A DNA stretch of 64,000 nucleotides from Limnephilus marmoratus (Eukaryota > Arthropoda > Insecta > Trichoptera > Limnephilidae): assembly GCA_917880885.1 (NCBI GenBank), contig OU862928.1, positions 41,094,962 through 41,158,961 on the forward strand, read 5' to 3'. Numbering within the stretch: the first letter of the stretch is position 1; every line of letters starts with the position of its first letter. Below the pieces are notes generated by a model. The model was not told the DNA's origin. It saw only the letters and a list, made by a program, of their open reading frames with translations, and did not search any database. Positions 61,174-64,000 of this stretch are shown here, in pieces. Position numbers and translations under genes: made by a program.

Positions 61174-61858
61174 TCTTTTGAAGTAAAACTTTTTCACGCA
61201 TGCTTGACTTAGGGAGTAAGCTGGTGAATGCGTGACGAGAGCGTTACGAAAAATGTGATCGGGCTAGGCAAACGGTCGGGCCTTTACGCACGCTTGACTT
61301 GGGGAGTAAGCTGGTGAATGCGTGACGAGAGCGTTACGAAAAATGTGATTGGGCTAGGCAAACGGTCGGGCCTTTACGCACGCTTGACTTCGGGAGTAAG
61401 CTGGTGAATGCGTGACAAGAGCGTTACGAAAAGTGTGATCGGGCTAGGCAAACGGTCGGGCCTTTACGCACGCTTGACTTGAGAAGTAAGCTGGTGAATG
61501 CGTGACGAGAGCGTTACGAAAAGTGTGATCGGGCTAGGCAAACGGTCGGGCCTTTACGCACACTTTACTTGGGGAGTAAGCTGGTGAATACGTGACGAGA
61601 GCGTTACGAAAAGTGTAATCGGGCTAGGCAAACGGTCGGGCCTTTACGCACGCTTGACTTGGGGAGTAAGCTGGTGAATGCGTGACGAGAGCGTTACGAA
61701 AAGTGTGATCGGGCTAGGCAAACGGTCGGGCCTTTACGCACGCTTGACTTGGGGAGTAAGCTGGTGAATGCGTGACGAGAGCGTTATTAAAAGTGTGATC
61801 GGGCGAGGCGAACGGAAGTTGAGAGGGAGATATAAGTTAGTGAAGTTTTACTTCAGTC
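61174..61858. mobile_element. MITE-90 with seven tandem 90-bp units
   Basis: Termini 'ttgaagtaaaacttttt' and 'agtgaagttttacttcag'. Units start at 61201, 61291, 61381, 61471, 61561, 61651 and 61741 ('cgcttgacttggggagtaag ... ggtcgggcctttacgca'), nearly identical. The end block 'ggaagttgagagggagatat' is as in the single-unit copies at 18608 and 63795. Confidence 0.9.
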
Positions 61859-62228
61859 GTGTGGTCTAAAACAATCTCGTTTTATTTCATACACAAATAT
61901 TTTTCCATAGAAGATTTCTTTTCATTCAAGCAAATTCAACTTTTTAACTAAAACTGCGTGGCTTTTTCATTTTGAAAAATCTGTTTGTTATATTATTTAA
62001 TGTGTGTTCAGATGACTGGAAAAATAATTTTAAAAATCTTAATCACTCGGAAAAATATACCTATTCGTCAAATAAATAATTAACTACAACAAAAAAATCA
62101 AGGAGAAAATTTATATTTTATTTGTTTTCAAAAATGGAATATTTGAAAATGGCATACAAAAACATCAAAAAAACTTCGTAAACGATGCAATGTAATGTTC
62201 TCCACATCCTTGAAAAGTTATTAAATAA
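61859..62228. other. No gene seen
   Basis: AT-rich spacer. Confidence 0.4.
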
Positions 62229-62536
62229 TTTTAAAAATTTGCAAAAATACGTTACAGGAAAATATATATTTTTACTACCAAAGGTTTTTTTTCTTTATTA
62301 ACATGTTTTTGGTGATATTTTATATTCAAAGAAATTCGCAGGTATGTTGTAAGTGAAGTATTATAATATCAATTTTAAAAACATTAGAATTTCAAAATCA
62401 TTTTTTTACTGGGATTTTCGAAATGAGTTTTTATTTTTAAAGTTTTTTTTTCAATTATTTCTGGATTTCACCCTTCACGGGTATTCTAAGCCATCATTTA
62501 AAATAACAGAGAAAGGAAAGGTGAATTTATATATTA
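62229..62536. repeat. 305-bp direct repeat, left copy
   Basis: 'ttttaaaaatttgcaaaaat' to 'ggtgaatttatatatta', about 95 percent identical by eye to 63032-63340. The short frame inside (MKYYNINFKNIRISK...) is shared but has no recognisable domain. Confidence 0.85.
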
Positions 62537-63031
62537 ACTAGCTGATCCGGCGAACTTCGTACCGCCTCAGAATCAAAAACTGTTGTCAACTTATTAGCTG
62601 AATTGATCTAAATTGTTTCTCCCTGCGTATACCATACCTTGATCTAAATTGTTTCTCCCTGCGTATCCTTTCCCCTCTCGCGTTCCCTCTCCCTCTCCCC
62701 ACTCCACTTCTCCCCTTCCCCCGTCCCGCTAACCCCTCTTCCTGAGTTCCTTTCCCCCCTCCCCCCTCCCCCGGTTCACAGTTCAATATTATACCCCTTA
62801 CAATATTGCTGCAGTTCTTTCAAAATAGGAGAATTCGTTCCATACAAAATGTATGGGAAAATAATTTTTCTTCGGAGTGGAACACCCTTTACTTTTAGGG
62901 GGATTAAAAATAGATGTTGGTCGATTCTCAGACCTACCAGATAAGCACACAAAATTTCATCAAAATTGGTCCAGCCGTTTCGGAGGAGTATGGTAACGAA
63001 CACCGTGACACGAGAATTTTATATATTAGAT
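62537..63031 (+). repeat. R-E-related repeat between the direct repeats
   Basis: 'actagctgatccggcgaact', pyrimidine tract, 'attggtccagccgtttcgga', 'ggagtatggtaacgaacacc' and the end 'ttttatatattaga'. It has a small internal duplication ('tgatctaaattgtttctccc' twice). Confidence 0.75.
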
Positions 63032-63340
63032 TTTAAAAATTTGCAAAAATACATTACAGGAAAATATATATTTTTACTACCAAAGTTTTTTTTTCTTTAT
63101 TAACACGTTTTTGGTGATATTTTATATTCAAAAAAATTCGCAGGTGTGTTGTAAGTGAAGTATTATAATATCAATTTTAAAAACATTAGAATTTCAAAAC
63201 CATTTTTTTACTGGGATTTTCGAAATGAGTTTTTATTTTTAAAGTTTTTTTTTCAATTATTTCTGGATTTCACCCTTCGAGGGTATTCTAAGCCATCATT
63301 TATAATTACAGAGAAAGGAAAGGTGAATTTATATATTAAT
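63032..63340. repeat. 305-bp direct repeat, right copy
   Basis: Second copy of 62229-62536. The R-E-type sequence does not follow it. Confidence 0.85.
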
Positions 63341-63735
63341 TTTGTTTAAATGTGCGAATTTCAGAATTATATGCAAGATTGGAGTCGAGTTTCGACAGAA
63401 GAGATGAGATGTTGAATGGAGGGGAGGCAATTTTAGATAACGCTTGATAGAAGAGAGGATATTTATTTAGAGAGGGACAATCAAAAAATATGTGATATAA
63501 AGTTCCCACTTCTAGACCACAGAATGTACAATCTGGGGAGTCAAGGACGTGAATTTTAAAAAGGTGAGAAGGAACGGAACAATGTCCGATTCTCATTCGA
63601 ATAAGTGAGGAAATTTCTTTTATGGAACGGGGGAATTTTAGAAACCACGGTTTTGATGGGATAGTCCTTTGTGTTGAGGCTCCTGAGGTAGCAGGCTCCC
63701 TTGATTGACTAGCAATGTTCCAATACTCTGTCCAA
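63338..63735 (-). pseudogene. LINE ORF2 C-terminus with zinc-knuckle-like motif
   Basis: The minus strand reads INVWTEYWNIASQS, then IPSKPWFLKFPRSIKEISSL, IRMRIGHCSVPSHLFKIHVL, DSPDCTFCGLEVGTLYHIFF, DCPSLNKYPLFYQALSKIAS, stop near 63336. 'R.R.GHC..P.HL....DSP.C..CG....L.HIFF.CP' is the Cys-rich end that follows the reverse transcriptase or RNase H region in LINEs of the I/R1/LOA kind. No stops over about 130 codons; upstream continuation is lost in AT-rich sequence near 63740. Confidence 0.75.
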
Positions 63736-63794
63736 ACATTTATTTTTAAAGTTATTATTATTTTTAAAGTTGAATTTTTGAAAAAAGTTATTAA

Positions 63795-63922
63795 TCTTTT
63801 TGAAGTAAAACTTCTTTACGCACGCTTGACTTGGGGAGTAAGCTGGCGAATGCGTGACGAGAGCGTTACGAAAAGCGAGGCGAACGATAGTTGAGAGGGA
63901 GATATAAGTTAGTGAAGATAGA
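63795..63922. mobile_element. MITE-90, single unit, right end replaced
   Basis: 'tttgaagtaaaacttctttac', one 90-bp unit, 'gatagttgagagggagatat', then 'aagttagtgaagatag' runs into a GA-rich tract instead of the inverted terminus. Confidence 0.75.
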
Positions 63923-64000
63923 AAGAAAGAGAGTTACGCTTCGTATATTACTGTAGGGGCAAGAGAGAGAGGTGCGAGCACACATTTTGTTTATCTCTTT

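Noticed and set aside
61174..61858. Bacterial-style or viral insertion
   Set aside because: All repeats and remnants seen fit insect nuclear transposons; I see no viral structural or replication gene in the window.

Overview
The window is insect-like nuclear DNA. It is AT-rich, has no bacterial gene organisation, contains introns with GT..AG splice sites, and is packed with transposon families that are common in arthropods. I cannot name the species. No complete single-exon host gene is present. Coding exons of two host genes can be supported, both on the minus strand. || Host genes: (1) A WAP-domain secreted protein is seen as two exons, 42765-42940 and 15007-15109. Their splice phases match across a 27.7 kb intron and together they supply the eight WAP cysteines; the Drosophila Hasp type is one candidate. 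(2) A three-exon carboxylesterase/cholinesterase-fold protein (33609-33870, 31650-32962, 29839-30238) lies inside that intron on the same strand. Its catalytic Ser, acid and His positions read Gly, Asp and Tyr, so it is probably a non-catalytic relative, and it has an added His/Asn/Gly-rich C-terminal tail. || Layout: 1-15 kb is dispersed repeats (a SINE-like family called REP-A here, MITEs, LINE remnants, a foldback element, a piggyBac-like element). 15-43 kb is the WAP intron: an 86-bp satellite, a hAT-like element inside a LINE, an RTE LINE, nested MITEs, the carboxylesterase, and LINE-A copies. 43-64 kb is upstream of the first visible WAP exon: tRNA-derived SINEs, a mariner with its catalytic core deleted, a P-element/THAP remnant, a Penelope-like element split by an L2-type LINE that itself holds a MITE, a heat-shock-like promoter inside a repeat, and a 90-bp tandem array. 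|| How the parts relate: several insertions can be read exactly because the window holds both a filled and an empty copy of the same repeat (MITE-H, R-J, R-B), or because target-site duplications survive (8-bp TCAATAAT for the hAT, TTAA for the piggyBac-like, TA for mariner and MITEs, 13 bp for the RTE). LINE-A and REP-A end in the same two-tier hairpin, which suggests that the LINE mobilises the SINE-like family. Names such as REP-A, LINE-A, SINE-C, MITE-H and R-E are local labels for this window, not database names.
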